DNA from: Paragonimus westermani
Lineage: Eukaryota > Platyhelminthes > Trematoda > Plagiorchiida > Troglotrematidae
DNA length: 64,000 nucleotides
Reading direction: 5' to 3'
NCBI GenBank assembly: GCA_008508345.1
Contig: QNGE01003087.1
Coordinates: 1 to 64,000, forward strand
Below the pieces are notes generated by a model. The model was not told the DNA's origin. It ran no database searches and saw nothing but the letters and a program-made list of their open reading frames with translations. A program made the position numbers and the translations under genes. Shown here in pieces: positions 52,473 through 64,000 of the stretch; within the stretch, counting starts at the first letter, position 1; every line of letters starts with the position of its first letter.

Positions 52473-55400
52473 CGAAACTGCCTGTTATACAACAATACTT
52501 TCCAGTCGAACACAATGCGGTGATACGGCCGACATTCGATTTTGTGTGAAGCGTTAGACTAGATGGTGTGGACTAAGAAACAAGAGTTTATGGTTGTTTG
52601 AATTTGTCCGATTCCAACTTTCGCTGATCACTGGAGACATGCGGGATCCTTGAACTGAAGATCATACATCCTGGTTTGCCATACTACCTGTTTAAGCATT
52701 CGAATGAATACACTCCAGCAGGTCACAGTGCTCACGGGCACATCTGAAATCATGGATTGTTTTATTAAGTTCAACCAAGTGTTGAAAATTAGCACATGAA
52801 ATATTTTGATCATCTAATCACGTTCAGTGCCAGAAGAACAGTGTCTAGTGATGCAAAATGATGGAAACTAGAGTTACCAACGTGTTTATTTTTTCGTTTG
52901 CCTCTCTTCAGACGGCAAAGAAAGGGCTCTGAAGGTAAATAGGAATAAATTTTGCAGCAGAGTTCGCAAATTTGATGGTTATATCTATATTTCTATTTGT
53001 GGCCAGTAGTTCGTGTTACACAGGTGCACAACTTTGTAATGAGCACCCGCAGTCAATTGCTGTCCATGTGGCTGTCTGCGAATAACTAATGCATCCCAAG
53101 TGATGCGCACCGGAGTGGTAACCCAGTGGATGAGAGGAGTAGCCTATAGTGCTTTAGATTGTGATTGCGGTCTACAGTCTGATAATTTCACGCGGTTGGG
53201 GACCGACTTAGGCAAATTGATCGCGCCGCAGAACCTGTTTGAATACCGTGAATACATCCAGTTTAATCAAAGAAAAAAACACAACAAACAAGCTTGTTTT
53301 CGGTGATTCACCAATAGGCCAAATACAACACATATGGGTTTGCCGAGGGTAGTACACTATTGGGGTAAAGGAAGGTAATCAATAATGTCAAATGAATCAC
53401 ACTCATGAGGTTTAACTATGTAACACCATCCATGTGGGTTGTAAGCCTTCTGAAAAAATTATTGTCTACTAAACAGATCGACCAGGATTGTCGAAGTCTG
53501 GCCACGGGAGGTTCAGTGTTTTGAAGAGACGTTTCTGTGAGCGCAAATATTGGATTCCGTGATGCCTAATAAACGACCTCTGATCTACTTCGATTGATGA
53601 AGTACTGAACTCTGTTCGAAGGTGAATGTCACAGAATACTTCAACTGAGGTTTCTGGTCATGAATAGTCAATGCACAAGCCCTTTTGTGTCAGTCGACTG
53701 GATTCCTAACAAGTTTACCAGTTGAACTGTAAAAGACCAGAGTTTAATAACCGAATGCAAGTACACATTGATTCTGTAGGCTATTGATTAATGCGAACAG
53801 GACAAACAACACCGGATGAAAGAAAATATCCTAATTTATTAGTTCATCATTGAAAATCTCTATCTTTGCACCATGTAGGATTTGATATCCGGTGTACATT
53901 TTCATGAGTCACTGCACCATTGGCCTTACAGTAGACATCTCCAGATCATTGTTGTACAAATTGCTTATTCCTTATCATGCATATTATTGATTTGGTGAAA
54001 GAGTAGACAAAGTAAATTATTGTTCATAAAACCAGCTTGATGGATAAGGGGCCCAGTTAAAACACCACTGCAACACTTTTCTTTCAAATTCTGGGAACGG
54101 GCAAATATCTCATCAATTACAAGGAATAAGTAGCCGAATTTCACTCGATCCCACACAAGTATGGAGTAAGGTGCAATTTGCTCATCTGTGCACACGCTCC
54201 GTCTTCGACGCTCCAGTTTGTGCAGTTGATTCGAGTCTGCCATCGTTCGGGAAAAGCAGTTAACTCACTGGTCTACGTTTTTTGTCCATGGCGACAAGCT
54301 TAGGTCAGTAATGATAGCCAGCTGCGTTTTTATGTTATCACTGAGTCTGGCATTTAACACTAAAGCACTGGTCATAATAGAATTTTATAAGATATTCACG
54401 TTGTCTTGTAGCACGCGTTTTACTCGACTGTGTGTGCTAGAAGGATTTAGAGATCAATGGTGCATCTCCGTTATGCATTTTTTGAATGAATCTCTAACCG
54501 GCAAGAAGATTAGCCCGTTAATGTCCGCCTCCTAACCGTTCCAAGTGTTTTGATTTGATGATTTAACCCATTTGTTAACTTAAGGAAGTTTCCGGCTACT
54601 GCCCATCTCCTTAAGTAAACAGGACACTGTTAGAATTAGTTATTTTTGTAAGGTCTCTAGATGAAAGTTATGTTTTTAACAAGGTCCGAGGTAATAAATA
54701 TCTCTTCATCCCACATAAATGAATCCGTCGCCTTAGCAGTGTGGTTTTGCACTATTCACCTGCAAGGTTTTAGAATTGTTTTTGGGGAATGTTCACTCTA
54801 TCTGAGTGGTTTTTCGGGGCACTATAAAGAGGTTTCTTGTGAATACACAGTTGGGTTTATCACTTCCTGTCCCTTTATTCCAAACAATGAATTCTCTCTC
54901 AAACATCCAACCTGTTTCAACTGATCCTGATAATACCGATCTTCTTGAATGTATTTTCATAGTGGCTGACACATAACAAGGAGGATAAAGTGACATTGGT
55001 TAGCTTTCACGAACATGACATGGAAGTGGTATACTCAGTTCCGAGAAGATGCACGTGTTCACGGGTTAGATGTTCATCCACTCAGGGTGAATGAAACTAG
55101 CTATTAATGTTGGTAGTATTGCTTACTTTTTCATACCACCGGAATACGTAAATTTGGTTGACACGAGTCTTTGTCAAATGCTACTCACTCACGCATGCAA
55201 CAGTCCACTTGACTCAGCTCGATAAAATTGAGCTGACAATCAAATACTGGAATATGATGATCACTTGGCGTGTAGAAGGATAATTATTTCATTAGTATTG
55301 TTGTACAGCAAGTTAGACGAAAGATTCAGTGTGATGAGAATCAGGGTTTAGCAAATTGACGATGACGTGGGCATCCCAAGAATGCAGTGCATCAGTATGT

Positions 55401-57479
55401 CAGTGCATGCACGATCTATCTGATCAGTGAATTGGTCTCTTTGTATCACGCAGTCAGTGGTCCGAAGTACGATAAATGATCGTGTTTTGGGAATGGTTAA
55501 TTGTTTAATGATGAACTGCTCAAGCTGAGACAGTCGTACAGCACATTCAATGCTTTTTTAAGAAGAAATTCACACTAGTTGATTTGTTCACTTTCCACTC
55601 CACTGTGTGTGACATCCGAGATGTGTCAAGTTACACGGATCGGTTCCAGATTGGGAGGGTTTGTGTGAAAATTGATTGCCCGAAGAATCCACGAAAGTTA
55701 CTCGTGCGACCGATGCCAAGGAGTGAGTACACGTAAGCAGAGATGCAGTGCAGTGAATCGAGTATGACAGCGATACCGATTTTCATGGTGGATCCGATAC
55801 CAATTGAACCAAGCCGTTTCACCTTTGTATGCCGTGTACTGGCTGGTGGTTAGAAACACTCCTACCCCTTAGATTTTTCCAAAGGTGCAGATTCAGGTAG
55901 AATCATTTACACAATCCTGTTCATTGTCACTGCTATGCCGTTTTCTGCTCAACCCGATTTTTCCATAAGCGAAATGTTGTTCTAAATTAACCGATACTCC
56001 AGTTATTACTGTTTTTTGACTGGGTTATTCACTTTAACCAGTTACGTTGACCGAGTCTGTTGGTTGAAAGTATGCTATTCATTGGCCTTGCCCAATTGTG
56101 GCAGTCTCCTATGCCACAAAATGTTATCTGTCACAAGTAGATTTTCCAGTGCGCTTGACGGAGAACAGTAATCTGTTTACCCGTTTATGTCAGTATAACG
56201 CTTGTATGTACTACAACGAGTCTTTACAGCGGATATTGCTTACCTTAACGCCGCTGGATTAGGATGGTAGTCAGCCAACCATTCCTACATGTTCATTTAT
56301 TCGGTTTGCTAACGTTGTGGTGATTACAGCACTAAAAAATTTCGATATATATTATCTGTGAAATTCCTGCTGAAACAGACAGGAATGCGACGGAAAACAT
56401 TCCTCACTCACCGCAGGCAACCTTGATGTTTTGAAAATCTTTAGTTAATTTTTTCCGAATTTCAGTATGTTGTGAAAACCTAACTTAGCCCAAACATTTA
56501 TCGCGGAAATAGTATGATATACTAAGGTTTTGCTTCTATCAGAAGAAATAGCTTGGTGCAAAAAAAATTCAATCTCAGCTTGTATGCCGTAATCTATTTA
56601 AAGTCCCTCCAAAGGTATTGGCATGATTTTTGTCACAACGAAAACCAAAAATCAACTACGCACTCGATAGCTTGCAACCCACTTGCATTTTGGGGGCAAT
56701 TCCCTCAAGACAGTAAATTCAGCTACACAGGAACAGGTATTGTAAATATTTCATCACGTTTGGCGTATTCGTAATGATTTCGTCAAAGAGGGGGAGGCAA
56801 AACTGTTGCAGCATTGGACGTTCTTTTCTAGTCATGAGAAACACTCCATATCGTATCATACCTTTAACAGTAATTCAGTCGTAATTGCTACTTTATCGGA
56901 TTTCAAAAACCTGCATTTAGGAGGAGGATGTGGCTGTTTTATTCAAACTAAGAGGATAGTTTGATAGGTATCGAAAAATGTATAGAAAATGCATTACCTA
57001 CAGAAAGGGCAGTAGGCTCTGAGGGAAACGAACTAATGTGTAATAGGCGATCATTTTCGAGGTCTAATTGTTCCGGCGCTCACTCGAGTGAAAAAGTGTA
57101 CCCTTGTGGTAGGGTCAAGGCCCACATTTAGTGGATTCCGTTACACGCGAGACATTAACAGAGATATCGCTGACAGAAATGCATCCAACGAATGGGACAC
57201 GATGAACGGAAATCAAAGAGAATTACATCAGTGTGACGAATAAAACAAACCAACGGTGCACCCAATACTAATCTAGGAGGCTCGTTGTGTCGTGCGAGGT
57301 TAAAAAAACAGACGATATTTGGATTTAATTTGGTAATTGTGTTGATCTGCCGTTAACAACTGTGAGGGTGCAACGAAAACTAGTGTAGAATAAATCGAAC
57401 AACGTAGTGTTTCTAACTTGATTTTCAAAATTTGCTGTGTTGAGCAACTCTTCAGAGTAAATGCATCAGCAGACACTTA

Positions 57480-57559
57480 TTGATATTTACTGGCTGAGAC
57501 TTTGTTCATATTTGAATGCACGGGAGAGTGCATTCAAGTTACTGACCAGTAAGTATCAA
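57480..57559. repeat. Imperfect inverted repeat (hairpin 1)
   Basis: The outer arms TTGATATTTACTGG (57480-57493) and CCAGTAAGTATCAA (57546-57559) pair with one mismatch. The inner arms TTGAATGCA (57512-57520) and TGCATTCAA (57529-57537) pair perfectly around an 8-base loop. About ten unpaired bases lie on the left side between them. It sits 200 bases upstream of the larger hairpin. Confidence 0.7.
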
Positions 57560-57755
57560 TTTATATCTTATTCAGTATGGTGAGCTATTGCGTTGTTACG
57601 TTCCAAAAGGTTATGTTGTGATGCATTTGATGACTGCGAGGGCAAACTCAACAGTTCAACCATAGGTTGGGACAACTCAGTTCGGACATGTTGATTGCAT
57701 AATAAGTTACAGAAGAGTTTTTGAAACAACCGAATGAAGACAATGTCTAGTTTGT

Positions 57756-57884
57756 GTTTAACATATACACAGCATATGTCTTGTCTTATATAGTTCAAAT
57801 TACTTTTCTACACGGAGTAATACTCTATGTAGAAGAGTAATTTGAACCATGGAAGATAGGACGTATGTCGTGTATATGTCAAAC
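57756..57884. repeat. Long stem-loop with 3-nt loop (hairpin 2)
   Basis: The inner arms 57793-57818 and 57822-57847 pair in 23 of 26 positions around the loop AAT. The outer arms 57756-57792 and 57848-57884 extend this without gaps at about 27 of 37 positions, many mismatches being transitions. The total is 63-base arms with no indels. This could be a fold-back transposon or MITE, or a transcribed hairpin. The gap-free arms with transition-rich mismatches suggest an old palindromic duplication. Confidence 0.75.
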
Positions 57885-60800
57885 AAATGTGGTTTAAACA
57901 TCCTTATATCCTCCAAGGTTTCTTGATTTCACTCATGTTACACTAATTCGTAATTCTCATTCACGATGCAACCGAAAGTGATCCTGGATTTTATCAGGTT
58001 AACCCACGATTTTTGAAAAGAAAAAGTATGTAGTACATTGACTAGCTTTCGTAAGATTAGCAAGGTCACAGATCTTGCAAACCAGAAGATTGATTTATAG
58101 ATATACCCTTGCAAATATAAATTAAGTGAGCGAGAGAAATGGGTTCACCCACATCATGTGCATTATCAGGATCCGAGAAATCTTTGAACCACATGCATCT
58201 ATGTTGATCAGTACCTATCACGATAATAATCCATCATTTAATCGCGCCTCATTGAACAGTTAAAGGATTTGTGACTAAAGCAGAGATACTCAGAAATTTA
58301 GGTCACAACAACCTCTTAGATTGATTCATTATGCAGGTACTCCAAGATGAATTATTCACTAAGCTCCCACAACGCTCTGATACAACATCAAGAAACACTA
58401 TTTTCAGGTATTGAAATGCTTACTTTTCCAAAAGCTTCATAACTAGTGAAAGATGAATACTTTTTTCGTCATGAAAATGAAACTAAGTAATTTCAAAACA
58501 ACGAATCTGGCAATGAAACATGAATTTACTTGGGAAAGATGTATGTTTCTGATAGAGTAAATAAGCTTGTAGTGCTTTACAAAAACAATCTCCCAGAGTT
58601 CTAATTTGGTTTCAACGTCCAAATGTGAGCAAGCCATTGTGTTATTAGTTTGGAGGAAGCAACTGCACAAGTGCGTTTCGTCAGTAAAACTTCTAACTTA
58701 TTTTTAGATATGAATGACTGTTATTTTGCAATTTATGTCCAAGCTGAACAAGAATCACAGTCTAAAATTCCATCAACAATATGCGGTCAATCGTCACTGA
58801 TCTAGCCCGGTGGGTTTCAAGAAACCTTAAAAATTAGATTCACTTGAGATTTCAGCAACCTATTTACCAATCCACTTTCAAATAAACATGGAGACTATTT
58901 TAACCGAGTTCCCGTAATATTATTAAAAGTTCTGTTATTATCATTTTTTGTGGACTTACTTAATGATAAGCATCAATATAATGCACAATATTTTTTCTCA
59001 TATCCTTCCTGTTTATGTTCGGAAAGTACTAATTACTCGACTTCTCCAAGCACTGAACTAATTTTGCTGCCTGTCATTGTATTCTTGGGACTTCTGTTTT
59101 ACGTCATTCATTGTAAAACCGCCAGTGTTTTATTTCTAGTGTTTTCCTGAACCTATCAATAAAACACCAAGATAACCATCATATTGAATTTGGGGGACAT
59201 TTCAAAAACCAGTTCATGCGGCTTTTTTTTAGAATCATGTATCTCAATTTAGCTCCAAAATCCGACGTAACATTTTCCTTTACACAGTAATGTCACTTCT
59301 TTATGCGAAAAAAATTTATTAGGAGCGAAATTATTTTCAATGTTTAAAAAATAATCCCTCTTATAGGAATCCCGCATTAATAGAGTTGCCTAATGTTAGT
59401 GCTTCCGTCAAGACTTACTGTAACCATGGCTTCGTGTTGATGCAATATGATTTTCTTCGTAAATAATTTAGCGGATAAAACTATCTTGAGGAGCCGAGTG
59501 CAGCAATGTTAGTTCAACGCCACCCGCGTCGTCACTACAACCATGATGTTTGCACAACCGCCAGTAAAATGGTTGTCACGGTGAGTGTTATTCTTTGGAA
59601 CATCGCCAACCGTATCACAAATGTGCACATCAGCCAGTGACCGAATTGACGAACAGAATCCTTTTCAGCGCTTCGTATTAATGACAGTACGTAGCTATTA
59701 AAAATGAGTGGGCGAAATTACCAACTGTTGTAGATCCGTCAAGTTAGTTAATTGGTAGTTTAAGCATTGACTAAGAACTTAGACTTTATAATCTGGGCTA
59801 ACTCGGATTATTCTTTTTGAAATGTTATCAAGGAAAAAAACGTGTAATTTTGTGTGCAGCTGAACAAGTTCATTCGTCCAGACTTTCGCACGATTATCCA
59901 CCTGGCTGATAACTCATGGCTAGTCAGCTTTATAAGGCAGTATTTTTGAGGATATATTTGAGGTCCCCAAATATGTCATCTGAGTATTCAAAAAATGTTT
60001 TTATACTTGGATATGCTGAGTAATCTTTTTGCTTATTGCACCTTGAATCCTTGGAAACAGCAAACTCCTAATGGTTGTGTTTTGTTTATGAATGATGCAT
60101 TAAATTTGCTAATGTCACCCACCCATTCGTCAACAGTTCCGAATAAAGAACACGAATCAGCATTCCCCTCTTGTCATTGGCCATACACGCACATCTGGAT
60201 CATGCAGTTTTCATCATATTCGCGACCTTTTCATATAGGTGCATCGTTCGGAGGCTGTTTTGGTGTAAGGCTGTTATTGTCTTCCATTTCCTTCGTGCAC
60301 TAATATCAACTTAACTGTACCAAAGTCACCTTTTTCCGCCGACTATTCTTACAATTTTCAGTCTTAATAACTCTCGCAATTCATTTATCCATGTAAACAG
60401 CATGACGGGTCAGATTTAGGAGCTAAAATGCTAGTGTAAGACAAAGCAAATAATTAAATTCGTTCAATTAAGCCCTGACCAGACAGCCATTAGGATGACG
60501 TGCAATCAAGCTACAGAGTGAACACCGGTCAGTAATTTTCATAGCATGACTGGTAAGGTCAAGCTGCAGGAAAGTACTTGAATACAGGCTAAATAATTTT
60601 GCAAAGAATGACGATAGACAGCGTTTAACCTGTGATTAAATCCCCCGTAAATTCTTATCTGGCTTGAAGTGGTGAAGTGCACATGATACATTGAGAGACT
60701 TAAGAACAATCATCCTTGGAAATTTCCCACTTAATTTTGCCAAAAAATGTAAACCTTCGCGAAGACTGTGAACGTTGCCAAAGACTATCTACTGGTCGCC

Positions 60801-63800
60801 AACCCCTGTTTGTGTGTAACTTCTTACATTTCGTGTTAAGCCTGCTCTGCATATTCATCCATGACACTCGTGCTTAACCGTTTTTTTACTATGTTGCATG
60901 ACGAGAGGCTATGCCATAACATCCAACTCACTCCTAAAATAGCTCAAGAATGACAAATGTCTGCGAGCTAAACTACTGGAACCCTGATAATCTCCCGATA
61001 AATGTTAGTCACTTAGACATGCGGATATGCATTTCATATAACTGTCGATGGTTGCGACTTTGACGCTCTTGTGTTCAGTGTTTTTGAAACTAGTACCTAT
61101 GCATGGTGACAGCTAGCGCTAGTTCTCGGCTCAGAGTACGTAGCCTGATAGTTTCGTTGTGTTTTAGAAATATTGTCGACGGATAGATAACCTAAGTCGT
61201 CAATTTATCAACTTGTACGGTTACTTCAGACACTCTCCAAGCGATTCAGCCTTACCTTGTTCGTATTCTGAACAATAAGCTGAACATTTGCTCTCGTGGA
61301 CACAGTTCATGGTCGCATTCCATGGAGTTCAAACGAACTGGAAAAATAGACGGACGTTATAGGGTACAGTTGTGGCTGGTATGCAGGGAATTATTTTTTC
61401 ATTCTCGCTCATCTTAAGGGTGTTTCGGATTTTTTCATTTGGAATCGCACGTCTACCGGACTTTATATGCCATTAGGTCAATAGACCGAAGCAACTTTTA
61501 CGTCCGTTTGGTTTCAGCACAAAAATGTGCTAATGAGGACAACAGCGTCCATACATACAGCGCATTTAGTGCACAGTATTGATAATCAGTTAATAGTGAC
61601 GTCCCGATCAGCTTCATCCTAGGCAATAACAACGAGGTATTTATTTCGTTTCTCTCTTGATCAACGGATCTTTGTATGCAGCTGAATAGTACATATGATG
61701 TTTCATAAGACTCTCCTCGTGCCACATTCCATAAAGAAGAGTACACATCGGCAATCTCAGTGATCCTACTGCAAATATGAGCATCGATGGTCAAGTGCAG
61801 TATGTTCTCTTAACACGACAACACATGTACAAGTAGGTACTACAAGCCTTGTCCAATCTGTAAAATTCCTGTGGTTAAAAGGACGCCATTGAAGGGTCTG
61901 TGGCAGCCACCGTTCTTGGTAGGAGAACACATGAATACATCATGTTCCTCAAGCATTTCTTAACGCCGTGATTATCATTCACCAACGGAGCAGCCCTCGA
62001 AAGAGAAGTGCAACATCAAACGCCACTTTTTCAATAAATTTCACGTCACCTGTCATTTTCAATGCAATTTATACTCCGTTCGTGCAAATAACAACCATCG
62101 GGGAAAGGTCTGTATTCACAAACAGTTATTTTAAAGTACGCTTCAAACAGTCCTTCAAAAAACTTCTCATCAGGGTTAATTCATTCGTGACGTCTATACC
62201 TGATAACATACGCGATGACCTCACAATAAACATATTGTGATCTGTCATGTTCACATCTCAACATTAGCTAATTAAGCCTGCTTTTGTGACCAGCCAGCTG
62301 ACTTGCGTTGTCCGGATCTGTCTGCCCGGGTATAAGCTTGCATATTCAGAACCAACGATAATAAACCTACGGACCATCAGTTGTTTCCATCAAGTTAACC
62401 AATGCCTACTTGGCTTCTGTGAGTCCTGTGAGCTGTAAGCCCCAACAATGTCCACTTCTAATGAAGTCAGATGTTGAATCGCTTTCAGGTTGGTTTGTTT
62501 AAGTTAGATTAATCATTCATTTCACGTCACGTACCGAAGATAAATCACGATAATGATGGTCCGCAGGTGTTCTCAACCGTCTTCACGCACTGGCACAAAC
62601 GTTCATTTCACCTTTCCGAGGTAACTGCTACTCAACGATTAAGGCCGCTCTTGTGTGTGCAAAAGTACTACGTAATAAATTACCATTGTCTTGACAGTGC
62701 TCGTAAATTTTCTCTCACCTGAACAGAACATCCCGCAAAGGACAGTTTCACGTATATTTTGTCACTTCCATTTCTGCAGTATGTACTTGATAAGATTCAA
62801 TGAAGTCAGTTGGAAAGAATGTAGACAAAATGCCACTATTAGCTTGTCTTTTTGAGTTCACTTCATTACAAAAACTCACCTAGTGTTTTCTGTGTAACCG
62901 ATTTATTGTTCCAAGCATCAAATCAAACCCATCCATTTCCTAGCCAACTTGCAACAAAAGTTTCACAAAAATTGCACTTAGCAATTTCCTAAACTTCTTT
63001 ACGGAAATTTTTCGAAATCCCCAAATAATTTAGAACACTCAAGTGAAATTATGCATTCTGAATTCTTTACTGGGGTTCTGAATGATTTGCAAAATTGGCC
63101 TCATGTGATTTTTTTTCAGCCGCATCGTCTGTGGTAGTCTGTAAATGTTTTAGTCCGAAGCTTCTGCCATTCTTGACAGCATGTATGTAGATTGTTCTTA
63201 CCGGAAATCTGTCTCGACTTTTGAAGGTATTTGGATTTTAGTTTTTGAAATGTCACCGGTAGTCAACTTATAAACTCACATTTGGTGGGGTTTCCTGATA
63301 CGCACACTTGACAAAACATAAATCATATGGTATTTCGTTGCTTATCCAACGATTTTTTTTGTGTCCTTGACATACAAGAACGTCGAACGTACTGAGACCA
63401 TTGATCAGCAATGTCTGATTTATCTCTCGAACAACCGGTGACATCTTTCGAGAGAACACTGAGGAGGTTAGGAACGAAGTCGAATGCACCTGTGTAACCC
63501 AGGTATACAACCACTGCTGGCCGGTGGCATACAAGAAGCTGTTCCAGTGGAAATTTGATCAATACATCTTCGCTCAGGGTGAAACCCTACCTGTTGTTCC
63601 CTGGCGCCTGCTTATCAAACTGCAGTGAGTCAACAAAGTGTAACGGATGGCAGAACCTAAGAATTCACTGTGATCTACCTAATCCCCTATGGTGTAAATT
63701 TGTTGGCTTCCTCAGTTCACTGAGGAACTTCATTCCGTTCATTTGGATTCTTTATTTTTCTCACAAGCCTGACATTTAGTCTTTATACCATATCCCCTAG

Positions 63801-64000
63801 CAGATTGATAATAGATTAACGAAACGGTTTATTGTGACAACATGTTGGTATGAAGAAGTCAATCCAGTGCAATACAGCAAGCACTGTGTGAGCAACAACT
63901 TTGCGTACGACCAGTTCCCGCAGTCGTTAAGATGACCAATCGGACTAGTTATCGACTGATCGATAGACACACACACACAACGCTGGTGGCACAGTCGATG
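57885..64000. other. No recognisable gene
   Basis: The frames at 59995-60303 (plus, 102 codons) and 61498-61794 (minus, 98 codons) show no recognised motif. A donor-like ACGgtgagt occurs at about 59580 without a recognised exon. An AC dinucleotide run lies at 63967-63979. Nothing else could be supported. Confidence 0.4.
63967..63979 (+). repeat. Short AC microsatellite
   Basis: Six AC units plus one A near the right end of the window. It is a potential length polymorphism. Confidence 0.85.

Larger units (their letters stand above)
48939..57479. other. No recognisable gene
   Basis: I found no supported gene. Two short palindromes are listed separately (51198-51218 and 52449-52472). Minus-strand frames at 49965-50303 and 50434-50754 exceed 100 codons but carry no recognised motifs and are not linked by clear splice sites. 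Confidence 0.4.

Noticed and set aside
1..64000. CRISPR arrays, rRNA genes, bacterial operons or phage regions
   Set aside because: No regularly spaced repeats, rRNA signatures or dense gene blocks are visible. The window is eukaryotic in character.

Overview
The window is 64 kb of gene-poor, AT-rich eukaryotic DNA with no prokaryotic features: no operons, no long open frames, no ribosome binding sites. The clearest content is old mobile-element debris, namely a CR1/Jockey-like non-LTR retrotransposon, a probable LTR-retrotransposon end, tRNA-derived SINE-like pieces and several long inverted repeats. That mix, with almost no recognisable coding sequence, suggests intergenic or intronic DNA of a metazoan with a repeat-rich genome. 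A parasitic flatworm would fit the retroelement style, but that is an inference; nothing here identifies the species.

Layout. 1-7424: no recognisable gene. 7425-7981: a GC-rich island read on the minus strand as the 3' end of an LTR retrotransposon (internal part, polypurine tract, TG...CA-bounded short LTR with AATAAA). 12071-12254: a long inverted repeat resembling Penelope-type terminal repeats. 18051-18491: an assembly gap of 441 N. 18491-18900: copies of a dispersed SINE-like repeat that recurs at 46712-46895. 25089-25333: a weak inverted-repeat element. 31075-32605: the decayed reverse transcriptase of a non-LTR retrotransposon on the plus strand, interrupted by a 428-bp direct duplication around a single N at 31514. 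48213-48292 (minus): a tRNA-like sequence. 57480-57884: two large hairpins, one with 63-nt arms and a 3-nt loop.

No functional protein-coding gene could be named. A few open segments with good splice-site consensus at both ends are listed as low-confidence exon candidates (13029-13210, 17067-17144, 33034-33329, 48623-48938). Open frames of 100-160 codons elsewhere are within what chance gives in 64 kb read in six frames. There is therefore no gene set here that can be described as working together; the biological story is decayed transposons, plus one probable assembly artefact that duplicates part of one of them.
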